Assembly: GCA_003216795.1 (NCBI GenBank)
Contig: QCIH01000006.1
Location: 1-64,000 of the forward strand
From: Prochlorococcus sp. AG-402-K16
GTDB lineage: Bacteria; Cyanobacteriota; Cyanobacteriia; PCC-6307; Cyanobiaceae
Length of the DNA stretch: 64,000 nt
Direction of reading: 5' to 3'
This document shows positions 17,218-27,715 of this stretch, piece after piece. Below the pieces are notes generated by a model. That model made no database searches. It saw only the letters and a list, made by a program, of their open reading frames with translations, and was not told the DNA's origin. Every line of letters starts with the position of its first letter. Position 1 is the first letter of the stretch. Made by a program: the position numbers and the translations under genes.

Positions 17218-18372
17218 ATGAACCAAAAAATACATAAAGTTGAAGTCAAATTGTCAATTAAGGAAATCTCCAAGGAGATATGGAATGAATTAGCAAATGA
17301 AATCAATAATCCATTTTATGAATGGACTTGGCTTAATAACCTTGAGATATCAAAAAGTGTTTCAAGAGAAACTGGTTGGCAGCCTCTATATTTTGTTGCT
17401 TATAAAAATGAAGAAATATTAGGAATTGCTCCACTTTTTTTAAAAAGTCATAGCTATGGAGAATTTATTTTTGATCAATCATTTGCACGATTGGCTCAAG
17501 AGCTGAATTTAAATTATTACCCTAAATTAATTGGGATGAGTCCTTATAGTCCTGTCAATGGATATCAATTTCTTTATAAAAAAAATAAAGATAAGAAAGA
17601 AATTACAAATTTACTCATAAACAATATCGAAAGCTTTGCGATTACAAACAAAATTTTAAGTTGTAATTTTTTGTATATTGATGAAAGCTGGGGCAACCAT
17701 CTTAAATCTTTGGGATACCATGAATGGATAAATTCAAGCAGTGAATGGAGGAGTAATGGAGAAAAAACGTTTGATGATTTTCTTGCTAGATTTAACTCTA
17801 ATCAGAGAAAAAATATTAAAAAAGAGAGGAAATCAATTACTAAACAAGATATTAAAATAGAAATTTTTAATAAAGATGATATCAACCAAGAAATCCTCAA
17901 AAAAATGCATAATTTATATGAACAACATTGCTCGAGGTGGGGAGTTTGGGGAAGTAAATATTTAACATCTACCTTTTTCGAAAAAATTGTTGATAATAAA
18001 AAAAATCTTTTACTTTTTAGCGCATCAAAAAATGATTCGAATGATATATTTGCTATGTCGATGTGCGTTAAAAATAAAAACAACTTATGGGGTAGATATT
18101 GGGGTAGTCAAGAAGATATATCTAATTTACATTTTGAATTATGTTACTACCAGCCAATTGAATGGGCAATAAAAAATAGTATCCATTTTTTTGATCCTGG
18201 AGCAGGAGGTAAACATAAAAGGCGGAGGGGGTTTTTTGCAAAAAACGCCATTAGCTTGCATAAGTGGTTTGACAAAAATATGGAAAATATAATTTATCCT
18301 TGGCTAAATGAAGTTAATAAACAAACCGAGAAGGAAATTGAATTTCAAAATAAATCTATACCCTTTAAATAA
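17218..18372 (+). CDS. FemAB/GNAT-like acyltransferase (DUF482 family)
   Basis: 384 residues of the PF04339 (DUF482, peptidogalycan biosynthesis) type: FYEWTWLNNLEIS and GWQPLYFVAYKNEEILGIAP at the N-terminal half, then a C-terminal GNAT-like half with RFNSNQRKNIKKER and FFDPGAGGKHKRRRGF. FemAB proteins add amino acids to peptidoglycan precursors; the substrate of this subgroup is not known. It lies 17 bp after the reductase gene and may share its transcript. Confidence 0.75.
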   Translation: MNQKIHKVEVKLSIKEISKEIWNELANEINNPFYEWTWLNNLEISKSVSRETGWQPLYFVAYKNEEILGIAPLFLKSHSYGEFIFDQSFARLAQELNLNYYPKLIGMSPYSPVNGYQFLYKKNKDKKEITNLLINNIESFAITNKILSCNFLYIDESWGNHLKSLGYHEWINSSSEWRSNGEKTFDDFLARFNSNQRKNIKKERKSITKQDIKIEIFNKDDINQEILKKMHNLYEQHCSRWGVWGSKYLTSTFFEKIVDNKKNLLLFSASKNDSNDIFAMSMCVKNKNNLWGRYWGSQEDISNLHFELCYYQPIEWAIKNSIHFFDPGAGGKHKRRRGFFAKNAISLHKWFDKNMENIIYPWLNEVNKQTEKEIEFQNKSIPFK

Positions 18373-18432
18373 AAAATTATTTAGCTTTACGAAAGATTAT
18401 ATTAGTAATATAGTTTTTATTAACTTCTAAGG

Positions 18433-18819
18433 ATGGATTCTAGTAAAATTTTAGATGAAAAAATAAAGATTGATAATAATCTATCCAACCGATATATAGA
18501 CTTAGATCCGAATGGTTATTTTATTATAAAAATTGATTTAGAAGAAAATAAAATAATTTTAGAGCACTTTTTAAATAACATCGATGAGGAAGGCTATGCG
18601 CTTGACCCTGAAACAAATGAACCAATCAAATGCGACTCTCAAAATAAAAGAGTTAGTAATGAAGTTTTTAAAGGTATTAGTGCGAAACAACTTGGAATAT
18701 TGATTACTGAAGAAAGAAATGACTTAATAACTAGGTTCGACCATGCTCTATATTTAGGCCGGGAACTACAAAAAGCAGAAGAATGTTTATACAAAAAATT
18801 ACCCTATATCCAAGATTAA
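18433..18819 (+). CDS. DUF4346 family protein
   Basis: 128 residues matching the cyanobacterial DUF4346 domain: DLDPNGYFIIKID, ALDPETNEPI, and DHALYLGRELQKAEECL before the end YIQD. Known in cyanobacteria and some archaea, sometimes fused to pterin- or folate-related domains; function unknown. No start other than the ATG preceded by AAGG is available. Confidence 0.75.
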   Translation: MDSSKILDEKIKIDNNLSNRYIDLDPNGYFIIKIDLEENKIILEHFLNNIDEEGYALDPETNEPIKCDSQNKRVSNEVFKGISAKQLGILITEERNDLITRFDHALYLGRELQKAEECLYKKLPYIQD

Positions 18820-18883
18820 GAAATTAAACGAAAAAATCTAATCTTTTCATCTGATGTTAAATTAAATAAAAGTAAAAAAATTA

Positions 18884-18976
18884 ATGAACATCATTTTCTA
18901 TTTTGCATTTATTGGTTTTGGTTTTGGAGCTGCTTTCGCATTAGATAAGCTCTTAAGAGCAGTTAAATTAATTTAA
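18884..18976 (+). CDS. petL: Cytochrome b6f complex subunit PetL
   Basis: A 30-residue single-helix protein: MNIIFYFAFIGFGF, a hydrophobic core, then LRAVKLI. The N-terminal YF and the C-terminal (K/R)xxLI match PetL, a peripheral one-helix subunit that stabilises the b6f dimer. The ORF is too short for standard length cut-offs. It lies between DUF4346 and rimO, converging on rimO with 5 bp between stops. Confidence 0.75.
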   Translation: MNIIFYFAFIGFGFGAAFALDKLLRAVKLI

Positions 18977-18981
18977 AAAAA

Positions 18982-20346
18982 CTACAAAATTTTAATAGTC
19001 TTTCCATACAAATCATATTCATCCGCAAAAGAAATATTTGCTTCAACAAATTTACCAATATAATTTTTCAAATCAATTTTATCTTCAACAGATAAAATTA
19101 CATTTCCGTCAATTTCAGGAGCGAAATTATAGGACCGACCTATTAATTCATTATTGTCTGATATTTTTTCTACCAAAATCTTCATTTTTAAACCAACATA
19201 TGTCTGATTTTTATCTTTAGAGATGTTTTGTTGAACTGAAATGACGTTATCTTTTCTTGCCTCTGCAACCTCTGGAGATACTTTATTTGGCAAATGAAAA
19301 GCTGCAGTTCCTTCCTCCGGAGAAAAAATAAACACTCCCACATGATCAAATTTGTGCCTATCCAAAAATTCGAGAAGATGTTCAAAATGTTCTTTTTTTT
19401 CTCCTGGGAAACCAACAATGAGACTAGTTCTTAAGACAGCAGATGGAATTTCTTCTCTAATTTTCTCCAAAATTGATTCATTCAAAGAAGCTTGCCAAGG
19501 TCTATTCATACTCCTCAACACATCTGGATGACTATGCTGAAGTGGTAAATCAAAGTAAGGCACTATATTCTTTGAATCTTTGAAAGCTCTAATAACTTCA
19601 TCAGTTAAACCTGTTGGATAAGCATAATGTATCCTTATCCAAGAAATTGGAACTTTAGAAAGCTCATTCAAAAGTTTGGCTAATGATGGTTTTCCATATA
19701 TATCTTGACCATAATTAGTTGTTATTTGACTAATTAATATGATTTCTTGAATACCCCTTTTTGCAAGACTTTTGGCTTCTAAAACTATAGATTCTATTGT
19801 TCTACTTCTTTGAGGACCTCTCAACTTAGGGATAATACAAAAAGCGCAATTATAGTTGCAGCCTTCAGCAATGCGAAGATAAGCTACAAATTTATTTTTA
19901 TCTACAAAACGAGGCATTTCCTCATCTGCAATAAATTCAGGTATTTTTGAAACTTCATTAACGATTTCCCCTTTTTCAACTCTGTCTAAAACCTTGGCTA
20001 TCTTTTGATAATCTCCTGTTCCAACCAAACCTTTTATTTCAGGGATTTCTTTTATCAGCTCATCTTTAAAATGCTGAGCCATACAGCCTGCAACTATTAC
20101 TTCCTTTCCTTGATTTGTATATTCTAGAATTTTTCTAATAGATTCTTCTCTAGCTGTTTCAATAAAACTGCAAGTATTTACAACAACAACATTTGCATCA
20201 TTTATATTGCTGTCAACTTCATAACCCTCTTTATCTAATAAGCCTTGCATATGTTCAGTATCAACAAGATTTTTCTCACAACCAACATGACTGAATGCAA
20301 CCTTAGATAGTTTTTTTTCTTTTATATTGAGACTATTTTGTTTCAC
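18982..20346 (-). CDS. rimO: Ribosomal protein S12 methylthiotransferase
   Basis: RimO adds a methylthio group to Asp of ribosomal protein S12. 454 residues in the expected order: N-terminal UPF0004 domain with three cluster cysteines (C23 in [10 protein letters not shown]59 in NTCSF, C88 in AGCMAQ), radical SAM domain with C163, C167 and C170 in [13 protein letters not shown], and a C-terminal TRAM domain. [12 protein letters not shown] and [13 protein letters not shown] favour RimO over MiaB. It needs two 4Fe-4S clusters, which the Suf system would supply. Confidence 0.93.
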   Translation of the reverse strand: MKQNSLNIKEKKLSKVAFSHVGCEKNLVDTEHMQGLLDKEGYEVDSNINDANVVVVNTCSFIETAREESIRKILEYTNQGKEVIVAGCMAQHFKDELIKEIPEIKGLVGTGDYQKIAKVLDRVEKGEIVNEVSKIPEFIADEEMPRFVDKNKFVAYLRIAEGCNYNCAFCIIPKLRGPQRSRTIESIVLEAKSLAKRGIQEIILISQITTNYGQDIYGKPSLAKLLNELSKVPISWIRIHYAYPTGLTDEVIRAFKDSKNIVPYFDLPLQHSHPDVLRSMNRPWQASLNESILEKIREEIPSAVLRTSLIVGFPGEKKEHFEHLLEFLDRHKFDHVGVFIFSPEEGTAAFHLPNKVSPEVAEARKDNVISVQQNISKDKNQTYVGLKMKILVEKISDNNELIGRSYNFAPEIDGNVILSVEDKIDLKNYIGKFVEANISFADEYDLYGKTIKIL

Positions 20347-20451
20347 AACTTAAAAAATAAAAATTAAAAGATTTAAACAGCATTTTGTATATAACTCTAA
20401 TGCCAAGATAATATTAGGATAGATAATGTAAATAACAAACTTTCTTTTTAT

Positions 20452-21387
20452 ATGGCCCTTAAGACTTTAAACAGAAGAAATATAAAAGATTTGAAATGGC
20501 CAAAAATAATAATCGCAATTCTTAGCACAATAGGCATAGTTGATACAGGTTCGATTACTTTAAAAAACTGGGGATTATTTACTTCACTTTCATGCCCAGG
20601 GATACAAAATGGTTGTGAAACAGTTTTAAATAGTCCTTGGGGTACTTTATTTGAAAATAATCAAGTTAATATACCTCTATCATTAGCTGGATTCATAACA
20701 TATTTATCAATATTAGTTATCACAATAATACTCTCGCTTAATTTAATTTCCCCAAAAGAAAAACTAAATAAGTTTTTATGGTGGTTAGTATTTCTAATTT
20801 CTTGCGCGTCATCAACATTTAGCTTTTTATTGATAAATATAATGTTTTTTAAGATTCAAGCATATTGCTTTTTTTGTATACTTTCAGCAATTTTATCGTT
20901 TTCTATCTTTATAATTTCTATGATTGGAGCAAAGTTCGAAAGTAGAGAACCTATGATTTTTAGAGGTTTCATTGTAGCCATTAGTGTCCTGCTGGGGGGC
21001 CTACTTTGGTCAACAAACGTTGACCCCTCTAATGCTATTGATGTTGCAAACCCCACTGAAAATGTATCGCCAATAATTACCACTTCAAGCTCTCCCCAGA
21101 AGGTAAAGTTTGCAAAATTTTTAAGTGAAAACAATATTGTTATGTATAGTGCATACTGGTGCCCGCATTGCCACGATCAGAAGCAATTATTTGGTAAGGA
21201 AGCAGTTAAAGAATTAAAAGTAGTTGAGTGTGCTAAAGATGGCAAAGATAATGAGTATGAGCTATGCCAAATGAAAGGAATCAGTGGATTTCCTTCTTGG
21301 GAAATAAATGGAGAAATTATTAGTGGTACGCGTGACTTAAACGAATTGGCAATAAAAACCGACTATCAGGGAGATCTTAATTTTTAA
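20452..21387 (+). CDS. VKOR-thioredoxin fusion (disulfide-forming membrane protein)
   Basis: 311 residues: a vitamin K epoxide reductase domain with about four to five transmembrane helices (20-190) carrying the loop pair C48/C55 and the quinone-side YCFFC (C139/C142), fused to a periplasmic or lumenal thioredoxin-like domain with WCPHC (C237/C240). Such bacterial VKOR fusions form protein disulfides and pass electrons to quinone; in cyanobacteria and plastids they serve lumenal protein folding. All redox cysteines are present. The 3' end overlaps nadB by 11 bp. Confidence 0.9.
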   Translation: MALKTLNRRNIKDLKWPKIIIAILSTIGIVDTGSITLKNWGLFTSLSCPGIQNGCETVLNSPWGTLFENNQVNIPLSLAGFITYLSILVITIILSLNLISPKEKLNKFLWWLVFLISCASSTFSFLLINIMFFKIQAYCFFCILSAILSFSIFIISMIGAKFESREPMIFRGFIVAISVLLGGLLWSTNVDPSNAIDVANPTENVSPIITTSSSPQKVKFAKFLSENNIVMYSAYWCPHCHDQKQLFGKEAVKELKVVECAKDGKDNEYELCQMKGISGFPSWEINGEIISGTRDLNELAIKTDYQGDLNF

Positions 21388-23044
21388 TAAATCTTTTTTT
21401 AATTTTTTGATCTAACTGTTGCCTAGTATGGCATTCCCAATCTTTATCTTTATCAGGGAAATCATCTCTATAGTGCCCTCCTCTACTTTCTTCTCTAAAT
21501 AGACAAGCTTTTAATAAAGTAATGGTGGTTATTTGTCTATTCTTTAAATCAAGTAAAAGATTCAGTGCCCTCCTATTACGCTCACTAAGTTTAATTTTTT
21601 GATGCAATTTTATTTTTTCAAGAGAACTTAGTAAATCATTTTTTTGTAATTGAGAAATATCGGCTTGAATATTATGTAAAAAATTACTCATATTTGCCTT
21701 ATTTCGAGATACACCTAAATTTAACCAACATAGTTTTCTTAGTTCATCAATTTTTTCAGCAATTATAGAAATTTGATCTTCTTTGGGATCTTCAATATCA
21801 AACTCTTGAAATGATCTATCAAATTTTTCAAATTTAGAAAGGTCATTCAAAACAATTGAAGACATTTTTCTTGCGAAAACAAGACACTCCATCAGTGAAT
21901 TACTTGCCAGTCTATTAGCACCATGCACACCAGTAGAAGCAACTTCTCCAACGGCATATAATCCTTTTCTTGTTGAAGATGCATTTAGATCAGTTTTAAC
22001 ACCTCCCATCCAATAATGAGCTGCTGGAGCTACGGGAATAACCTCATTTAAAGGGTTAACGCCATAATCCTGACATCTACTTAAAATCGTGGGGAAGCGC
22101 TCTACAATTTTTTCTGGGTCAATATACCGAAGATCTAAGCCAACATGGTCTATATTATTGTCATGCATATTTTTCATAATTGCTCTACTTACCTGATCTC
22201 TAGTAGCTAGATCACGATTTTCAAGATCTTTAACTGGACTTTCACCATTTTTATCAACTAAAATCGCCCCTTCCCCTCTAAGTGCCTCAGATATTAAGAA
22301 GCAAGGTGCACCATAAAACTTTAAAGCGGTTGGATGAAATTGCACGAACTCTAAATCTTCAATAGCAGCTCCTGCTTTCCATGCAAGAGCAATCCCTTCA
22401 CCAGAGGATTGAGCAGGATTTGTTGTATTTGTAAATAAGTGCCCACCCCCACCTGTAGCCAAAACAACAGCTCTAGATTTAATCCAATATAAATTTGCTC
22501 CATCAAGAACCTGTACTCCTCGACATTCTTTATTTTCAATGAGAAGTTCAGTTACTCTTACACCCCTGCAGTGAAGAATATTTGTTTGATTCTCAATATG
22601 ATCTTCCAGAACTTCAACTAATGCTCTTCCAGTACGATCTTTAACATGTAAGACTCTTCTTCGTGAATGAGCTGCTTCCAAAGTAGTAGCTAGTTGATCA
22701 GAACTTTGATCAAAAATCATACCTAAATTCTGCAACCTTTCTACACAACCTGGAGCTTCTTTAACTAGCATTTCTACAGCTTGAAAATCACATAGTCCAT
22801 CACCTGCTTTTAAAGTATCGTCAGCATGAAGATCAAATGAATCATCTTGTCTAACAACGGATGCAATTCCTCCTTGAGCCCATCTACTGGAAGAAACCTT
22901 ACTAGTATTTCTATTTAAAAGAAGCACTTTTAAATTTGCAGGTAATTCAAGACAAGTCATAAGGCCAGCAGCTCCAGCACCTATAACGATTACATCCCAA
23001 TTATTTATTGGTATCGGTTCTTGCGAAAATGGAGGCCTTAACAT
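21377..23044 (-). CDS. nadB: L-aspartate oxidase
   Basis: First enzyme of NAD synthesis: oxidises L-aspartate to iminoaspartate with FAD. 555 residues with the flavin motif VIGAGAAGLMT (20-30), SSRWAQGGIA, the active-site HSRRRVLHVKDRTGRAL stretch, and FVQFHPTAL/HGANRLASNSL typical of the succinate dehydrogenase flavoprotein superfamily; the last 130 residues are the helical C-terminal domain. The SSRWAQGGIA and GANRLA blocks favour NadB over SdhA. It starts with a TAATG overlap at the end of DUF3120. Confidence 0.92.
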   Translation of the reverse strand: MLRPPFSQEPIPINNWDVIVIGAGAAGLMTCLELPANLKVLLLNRNTSKVSSSRWAQGGIASVVRQDDSFDLHADDTLKAGDGLCDFQAVEMLVKEAPGCVERLQNLGMIFDQSSDQLATTLEAAHSRRRVLHVKDRTGRALVEVLEDHIENQTNILHCRGVRVTELLIENKECRGVQVLDGANLYWIKSRAVVLATGGGGHLFTNTTNPAQSSGEGIALAWKAGAAIEDLEFVQFHPTALKFYGAPCFLISEALRGEGAILVDKNGESPVKDLENRDLATRDQVSRAIMKNMHDNNIDHVGLDLRYIDPEKIVERFPTILSRCQDYGVNPLNEVIPVAPAAHYWMGGVKTDLNASSTRKGLYAVGEVASTGVHGANRLASNSLMECLVFARKMSSIVLNDLSKFEKFDRSFQEFDIEDPKEDQISIIAEKIDELRKLCWLNLGVSRNKANMSNFLHNIQADISQLQKNDLLSSLEKIKLHQKIKLSERNRRALNLLLDLKNRQITTITLLKACLFREESRGGHYRDDFPDKDKDWECHTRQQLDQKIKKRFIKN

Positions 23045-23811
23045 TAAACCAATCCACTAAATGTTGGTTGCAGAATTGCTAAAACAATAAAAATACCATC
23101 AACAATTAATGTCGTTTGAATTACGTAACCAGAAACTAAGAATGCTTTACCACTAGTAGTATTAATTGTGGCAGAATCTAAAATTTCTTTTGAAATAAAC
23201 CAAAGTATAAGAGCAACAAAAACGATAATAGATAATGATTTTATTTGAATAAGACTCTCAGAGGTTTTTTGAAGAATAATAGGTGCATTTTCAGAATCTG
23301 CTGTAATTACCTGCCTCCATTGATCCATGATTCCGATTAGAAATATTGTAATGTCGGTAATTGCGGTTCCAAATAAAGAAGAGATATAAAAACTTGAACC
23401 TATTTTCCAATTAGTACCAAATCCAATTAAAGCTAATGGGAGAACTACAGCTTCAACAGGTATATGTAGGATGGGAAATGGGCTTAACCATCCCCAGAAC
23501 AAACATCCACCAAGCCAACTACCTGACACACCAAGTAATAATGAACTGACAACAAACCACTTATTTGATCCTTTCTTATTCAAAACAATTGCCACTAAGA
23601 TAATAACAAAAGTAAAACAAAGAGCACTTATTGGTTCTAATCTAACCCAAGGGGCTTGAACAAAAATAGGTAAAATTACAAAAAAAGAAGACCACAATCT
23701 TAAAGATAAAGGATTTGATAAAAAACTATTTTCGTATGAATCAACTGTCTTATGAGATTCATAGTTGAATTTATCTTTTACTTCTAAATTTTTTGTAATT
23801 AATTCTTTCAA
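23044..23811 (-). CDS. DUF3120 multi-pass membrane protein
   Basis: 255 residues with about seven transmembrane helices after a 35-residue hydrophilic N-terminus. FVQAPWVRLEP, GSWLGGCLFWGW and HIPVEAVVLP are the conserved blocks of DUF3120, a family limited to cyanobacteria and plastid-bearing relatives. Function unknown. It is translationally linked to nadB (1-bp overlap), which may reflect compact packing rather than shared function. 178 bp separate it from the divergent radical SAM gene. Confidence 0.8.
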   Translation of the reverse strand: MKELITKNLEVKDKFNYESHKTVDSYENSFLSNPLSLRLWSSFFVILPIFVQAPWVRLEPISALCFTFVIILVAIVLNKKGSNKWFVVSSLLLGVSGSWLGGCLFWGWLSPFPILHIPVEAVVLPLALIGFGTNWKIGSSFYISSLFGTAITDITIFLIGIMDQWRQVITADSENAPIILQKTSESLIQIKSLSIIVFVALILWFISKEILDSATINTTSGKAFLVSGYVIQTTLIVDGIFIVLAILQPTFSGLV

Positions 23812-23989
23812 TGAAAAAGGTTATTTTAATTAATCTAAATCGTGTTTTAGAAAACTGCGAATGCCATATTTTAATCAATAAAAGGTCCATAATTTCACAC
23901 ATATATTTAGTTTTTTAAAAGTATTTAATACACTTTGAGTCATATATAAGTCTAGAATAAATATAAATAAGAGTTTTTGGCCTTTAATT

Positions 23990-25369
23990 GTGTGGCAAGA
24001 AATTAATTACAAGGAAGATCCCAGTGATATTTTGGTTCCTAATATTACTCATAAAATAAACCCTGCAGAAATTGAAAGTATTGAAGCTAATTCCATTGCT
24101 GAAGAAATAGGATTTGAATCGGGTGATTCAATTATTAGTATTAATGGGAAAAAACCAAGAGATTTAATTGATTATCAGATTCTAATTAGTGAAGAAATTT
24201 TAGACATATCAGTTTTAGATAAAAATCATGAGATTCACAATATAAATATTGAAAAAGATCAAGACGTTAATTTAGGTATAAATTTTAAAGATGCATTATT
24301 TGATTCAATTAAGCAATGCAATAATAGATGTCCATTTTGTTTTATTGATCAACAGCCAAGTGGTAAAAGAAAAAGCCTTTATATAAAAGATGATGATTAT
24401 AGATTAAGTTTCCTATATGGATCTTATTTAACTCTTACGAATTTAAAAAAAGAAGACTGGGAAAGAATTTCTATGCAAAAACTATCCCCACTTTTTATTT
24501 CAGTTCATGCTACTGATCCCGCCACAAGAGAAAAATTATTAAAAAATAAAAAAGCAGGAGTGATACTTGACCAAATTTCGTGGTTTGAAAAAAACTCTAT
24601 TCAAATACATGCTCAAATTGTTATTTGTCCAGATATAAACGATGGGGATATTCTTGAGAAATCAATTTTGGAACTTGCTGAATTCTACAAAAAAAACTCT
24701 CAGACAGTACTTTCAGTTGCAATAGTTCCTGTAGGACTTACAAAATTTAGACCTGAAAATGATGGATTGAAATCAATAAGCCCAGAATACGCAAAAAAAA
24801 CTATTAAACAAGTTGAGAGAATTCAAGCCTCCCTACAAATTACTCTTGGAACTCGTTTTTGTTGGCTAGCAGACGAATGGTATTTAATTGCTGGTACAAA
24901 TTTACCTAGTTACAAAACCTACGAAAAAATGCCACAAGAATCTAATGGAGTTGGGACTATTAGAAACTTTCTAGAAGCATTAAGAGAGAAGACTCAAAAC
25001 CTACCCCAAAAAGTAAAAAAGCCAAAAAAAGTTAGTTGGATTGTTGGTAAATTAGTTTATGAAGCCCTAATTCCCACAGTTAAGAAATTAAACTTAATTA
25101 ATGGATTAACAATTAATTTATATGGTTTGCCAAGTATTTATTGGGGTCAAGATCAAGTTGTTACAGGTCTTCTGACTGGAGAAGATCTAATTTGCGGGCT
25201 GAAAAATAAGGATTTAGGAGAAGCTGTTTACATACCGTCTATTATGTTAAAAATCAATACTGATTTATTTTTAGATGATAAAAATATTCAAGAAGTTGAG
25301 AATAAAATAAATACTAAAATTCACGTTCTTGATGATTCAAATGATATTATTAATACTTTGATTGGTTAA
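23990..25369 (+). CDS. Radical SAM protein of the cyanobacterial TIGR03279 family
   Basis: 459 residues: a PDZ-like N-terminal domain (about 25-80, with the GFESGDSIISING loop), a radical SAM core whose cluster cysteines are C110, C114 and C117 in CNNRCPFC, and a C-terminal DUF512 domain. The family (TIGR03279) is a predicted Fe-S oxidoreductase found in all cyanobacteria; substrate unknown. Start is GTG at 23990. The following IDQQPSGKRKSLY segment is also diagnostic. Confidence 0.88.
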   Translation: MWQEINYKEDPSDILVPNITHKINPAEIESIEANSIAEEIGFESGDSIISINGKKPRDLIDYQILISEEILDISVLDKNHEIHNINIEKDQDVNLGINFKDALFDSIKQCNNRCPFCFIDQQPSGKRKSLYIKDDDYRLSFLYGSYLTLTNLKKEDWERISMQKLSPLFISVHATDPATREKLLKNKKAGVILDQISWFEKNSIQIHAQIVICPDINDGDILEKSILELAEFYKKNSQTVLSVAIVPVGLTKFRPENDGLKSISPEYAKKTIKQVERIQASLQITLGTRFCWLADEWYLIAGTNLPSYKTYEKMPQESNGVGTIRNFLEALREKTQNLPQKVKKPKKVSWIVGKLVYEALIPTVKKLNLINGLTINLYGLPSIYWGQDQVVTGLLTGEDLICGLKNKDLGEAVYIPSIMLKINTDLFLDDKNIQEVENKINTKIHVLDDSNDIINTLIG

Positions 25370-25394
25370 TCGAATATTTTCGATACTATAAAAC

Positions 25395-26822
25395 ATGCTT
25401 AGAAGAGTAATAAATCCTTTCTTATTATTGCCGCTTACTCTAAGTATGAATACCTTTAATGTTCTTTCGAGCGAAACAAAAAATTACATTGATAATGATT
25501 TAAAAGAAAAATCAAATATTACTATTGTTGATTATCAAGAAATAGAAAAACTTGTATTAAATAATCAAGAATTAAAATCATTACAAAATCTAGTAGAGTC
25601 TGCAAGCTTTAATCTTTCCAGTCAAATTGCCAAAAGATACCCATCCTTAGATTTTCAAGCCAATGGTTTACCAAAATATGTCGCAGGTAAAAAGTACAAT
25701 AGCGATTCACCTACTTTAAAAACATCACAATTTACGGCTAATCCCTCCCTTAATATTAAATGGGATGTAATTGCCCCGCTTAGAGGATCTGAAATTAAAA
25801 TTGCCAAAACAAATTACAAAATTGCAGAAAATAATTATGAGATTAAGAAAAAAGATTTAATTCAAGAAGCAAGAATCAGATATCACAAATACAAAAAGTC
25901 ATATCAAGATATTCAAAATAAAAAATTCACACTTAATTTATCAATTACAAGTTTAGAAAATGCTAAAGCGAAGCTAGATTCTGGAATTGGTACAAAATTT
26001 GAAGTTCTTGAAGCAGAAGCTCAATTTTCTCGAGATCAACAATCACTTAATGAAAAGAAAATAGAACATGAAATTAATAAAATTTCGCTTAAAGAGATTC
26101 TTAATGTTAAAGGAGATTTCGAAACTAAAAAAGAGCAAAATCTTATAGGGTTTTGGAATCATAAATTGAATAAGAATATTAATGAAGGGTTGGATAAAAA
26201 TCTTTCCTTAAAAAACCTTATTCTCCAAAAATCAATCAAAAAGAGCCAAGCAGAAAGCTTTTTAGCTCAAAATAAGCCAAATATCTACATCAGTAATTCA
26301 TTATCTAGTACATTTTCAAAGGGTGACTCTCTATCAACTAATATCGACTCTGAAAAATCTGGATCTAATTATACAAATACCATAAGTCTAAATTTTGCAT
26401 GGAGTATTTTTGATGGCGGACAAAATAAGAACTCCTACAAATCAAAAATAGCAGATGCAGAAGCCGAAAAATATGTTTATGAAAATCTAAAAAATGTTTT
26501 AACCACAAGTATTACTAAAGCCTACCTAAATCTTAAATTAAATGAAGAAAAAATAATCTCTTCTCTTAAAGAAATTGAATCCAGCAAAGAGTCTGTAAGA
26601 CTTTCCAGACTTAGATATGATGTCGGAATATCAACTTTAAAAGATGTTCTTGTTAGGCAAAGTGAATTAAGTAATGCGAAATCAAAAAATATTAATGCAA
26701 TTTATAATTACAATGTGAATATAGATGAATTAGAAAGATTAACTTTCCTTGATATAAGTAAAAATTGTTTAGGTAGTAATAATACTAAAATTAAAGATAC
26801 AGAGTCTATTTGCAATATATAA
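25395..26822 (+). CDS. TolC-type outer-membrane efflux/secretion channel
   Basis: 475 residues with an N-terminal signal (about 1-25), then the repeated outer-membrane-factor pattern: two halves each with a beta segment (SLNIKWDVIAPLRG; ISLNFAWSIFDGG) followed by long helices. The short DGGQNKN loop and RLRYDVGISTLKDVL are typical of TolC. It would form a trimeric outer-membrane channel for type I secretion or drug efflux. As a channel it could serve a type I secreted protein such as the giant repeat protein, but no membrane-fusion protein lies nearby. Confidence 0.88.
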   Translation: MLRRVINPFLLLPLTLSMNTFNVLSSETKNYIDNDLKEKSNITIVDYQEIEKLVLNNQELKSLQNLVESASFNLSSQIAKRYPSLDFQANGLPKYVAGKKYNSDSPTLKTSQFTANPSLNIKWDVIAPLRGSEIKIAKTNYKIAENNYEIKKKDLIQEARIRYHKYKKSYQDIQNKKFTLNLSITSLENAKAKLDSGIGTKFEVLEAEAQFSRDQQSLNEKKIEHEINKISLKEILNVKGDFETKKEQNLIGFWNHKLNKNINEGLDKNLSLKNLILQKSIKKSQAESFLAQNKPNIYISNSLSSTFSKGDSLSTNIDSEKSGSNYTNTISLNFAWSIFDGGQNKNSYKSKIADAEAEKYVYENLKNVLTTSITKAYLNLKLNEEKIISSLKEIESSKESVRLSRLRYDVGISTLKDVLVRQSELSNAKSKNINAIYNYNVNIDELERLTFLDISKNCLGSNNTKIKDTESICNI

Positions 26823-26824
26823 AG

Positions 26825-27625
26825 ATGAATCCATCAAATTTAACTAATAAGCAACTACGTGAATTAGATTCTTTATTTGAATTGGTTAGTCAACGTCAAA
26901 CAAAAGATTTTGGAAATATTAGAGCCAGCAATAAAGCAGATGGATCATTATTAACAAGTTGTGATTTATGGAGTGACAAAACAATCGTAGATGGGTTAGC
27001 TTCAATAGCTCCAAGTGAAGGGGTCCTTAGTGAAGAAGGACAGAAGTTAATTCCAAATTCAAAAGCTTACTGGGTGGTCGATCCACTCGATGGTACAACA
27101 AATTTTGCTGCAGGTATTCCTTACTGGTCTATTTCGGTAGCAAGGTTCGTTGATGGTAAACCACAATCTTCTTTTTTAATTATTCCTACATTGAAAAAAA
27201 AGTTCGTATCTATTAAAGGTAAAGGAGTTTGGTTAAATAACAAAAAAATTGATCCTAGCCAAAATAATCGTCAAAGTGAATGCATTTCTTTATGTAGTAG
27301 ATCAATAAAAATTTTACAAAAAAAACCAAACTCAGTATTTCCTGGCAAAATCCGACTCTTAGGTGTATCGAGTTTAAATCTTACGAGTGTAGCGATGGGA
27401 CAAACTTTCGGAGCAATAGAATCAACTCCTAAGATATGGGATATTGCAGCAGCCTGGCTACTACTAGAAGAACTCAATTGTCCTATAAAATGGTTAGAAA
27501 CAGACCCTTTAAATTTAGTTTCAGGAGAAGACTTGAGCGATGTTAATTTTCCATTAATTGCTTGTAGATCAATAGAAAAAATTGAAATTTTAAAGCCATG
27601 GGGCAATTTATTATTAGAAAAATAG
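26825..27625 (+). CDS. Inositol monophosphatase family phosphatase
   Basis: 266 residues of the Mg-dependent IMPase/FBPase/CysQ superfamily. Metal-binding motifs: Glu pair in LSEEG, WVVDPLDGTTNF (about 83-94 in this frame) and the C-terminal WDIAAAWLLLEE. It could act on inositol phosphate, 3'-phosphoadenosine phosphate or histidinol phosphate; the sequence alone does not decide. ATG 26825, 2 bp after the TolC stop, is preferred over an in-frame ATG at 26810 inside tolC. Confidence 0.85.
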   Translation: MNPSNLTNKQLRELDSLFELVSQRQTKDFGNIRASNKADGSLLTSCDLWSDKTIVDGLASIAPSEGVLSEEGQKLIPNSKAYWVVDPLDGTTNFAAGIPYWSISVARFVDGKPQSSFLIIPTLKKKFVSIKGKGVWLNNKKIDPSQNNRQSECISLCSRSIKILQKKPNSVFPGKIRLLGVSSLNLTSVAMGQTFGAIESTPKIWDIAAAWLLLEELNCPIKWLETDPLNLVSGEDLSDVNFPLIACRSIEKIEILKPWGNLLLEK

Positions 27626-27715
27626 TTGCATCATCAATAAAAAATTGCTTGAAAAATTTCTTAATCAGATACAATAAAAATTAAGTAAATAAATAAATAT
27701 TTGAAGAAAATTAAT

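Noticed and set aside
27271..27606. 111-codon open frame antisense to the inositol-phosphatase family gene
   Set aside because: Fully covered by conserved sense-strand motifs; no motif of its own.
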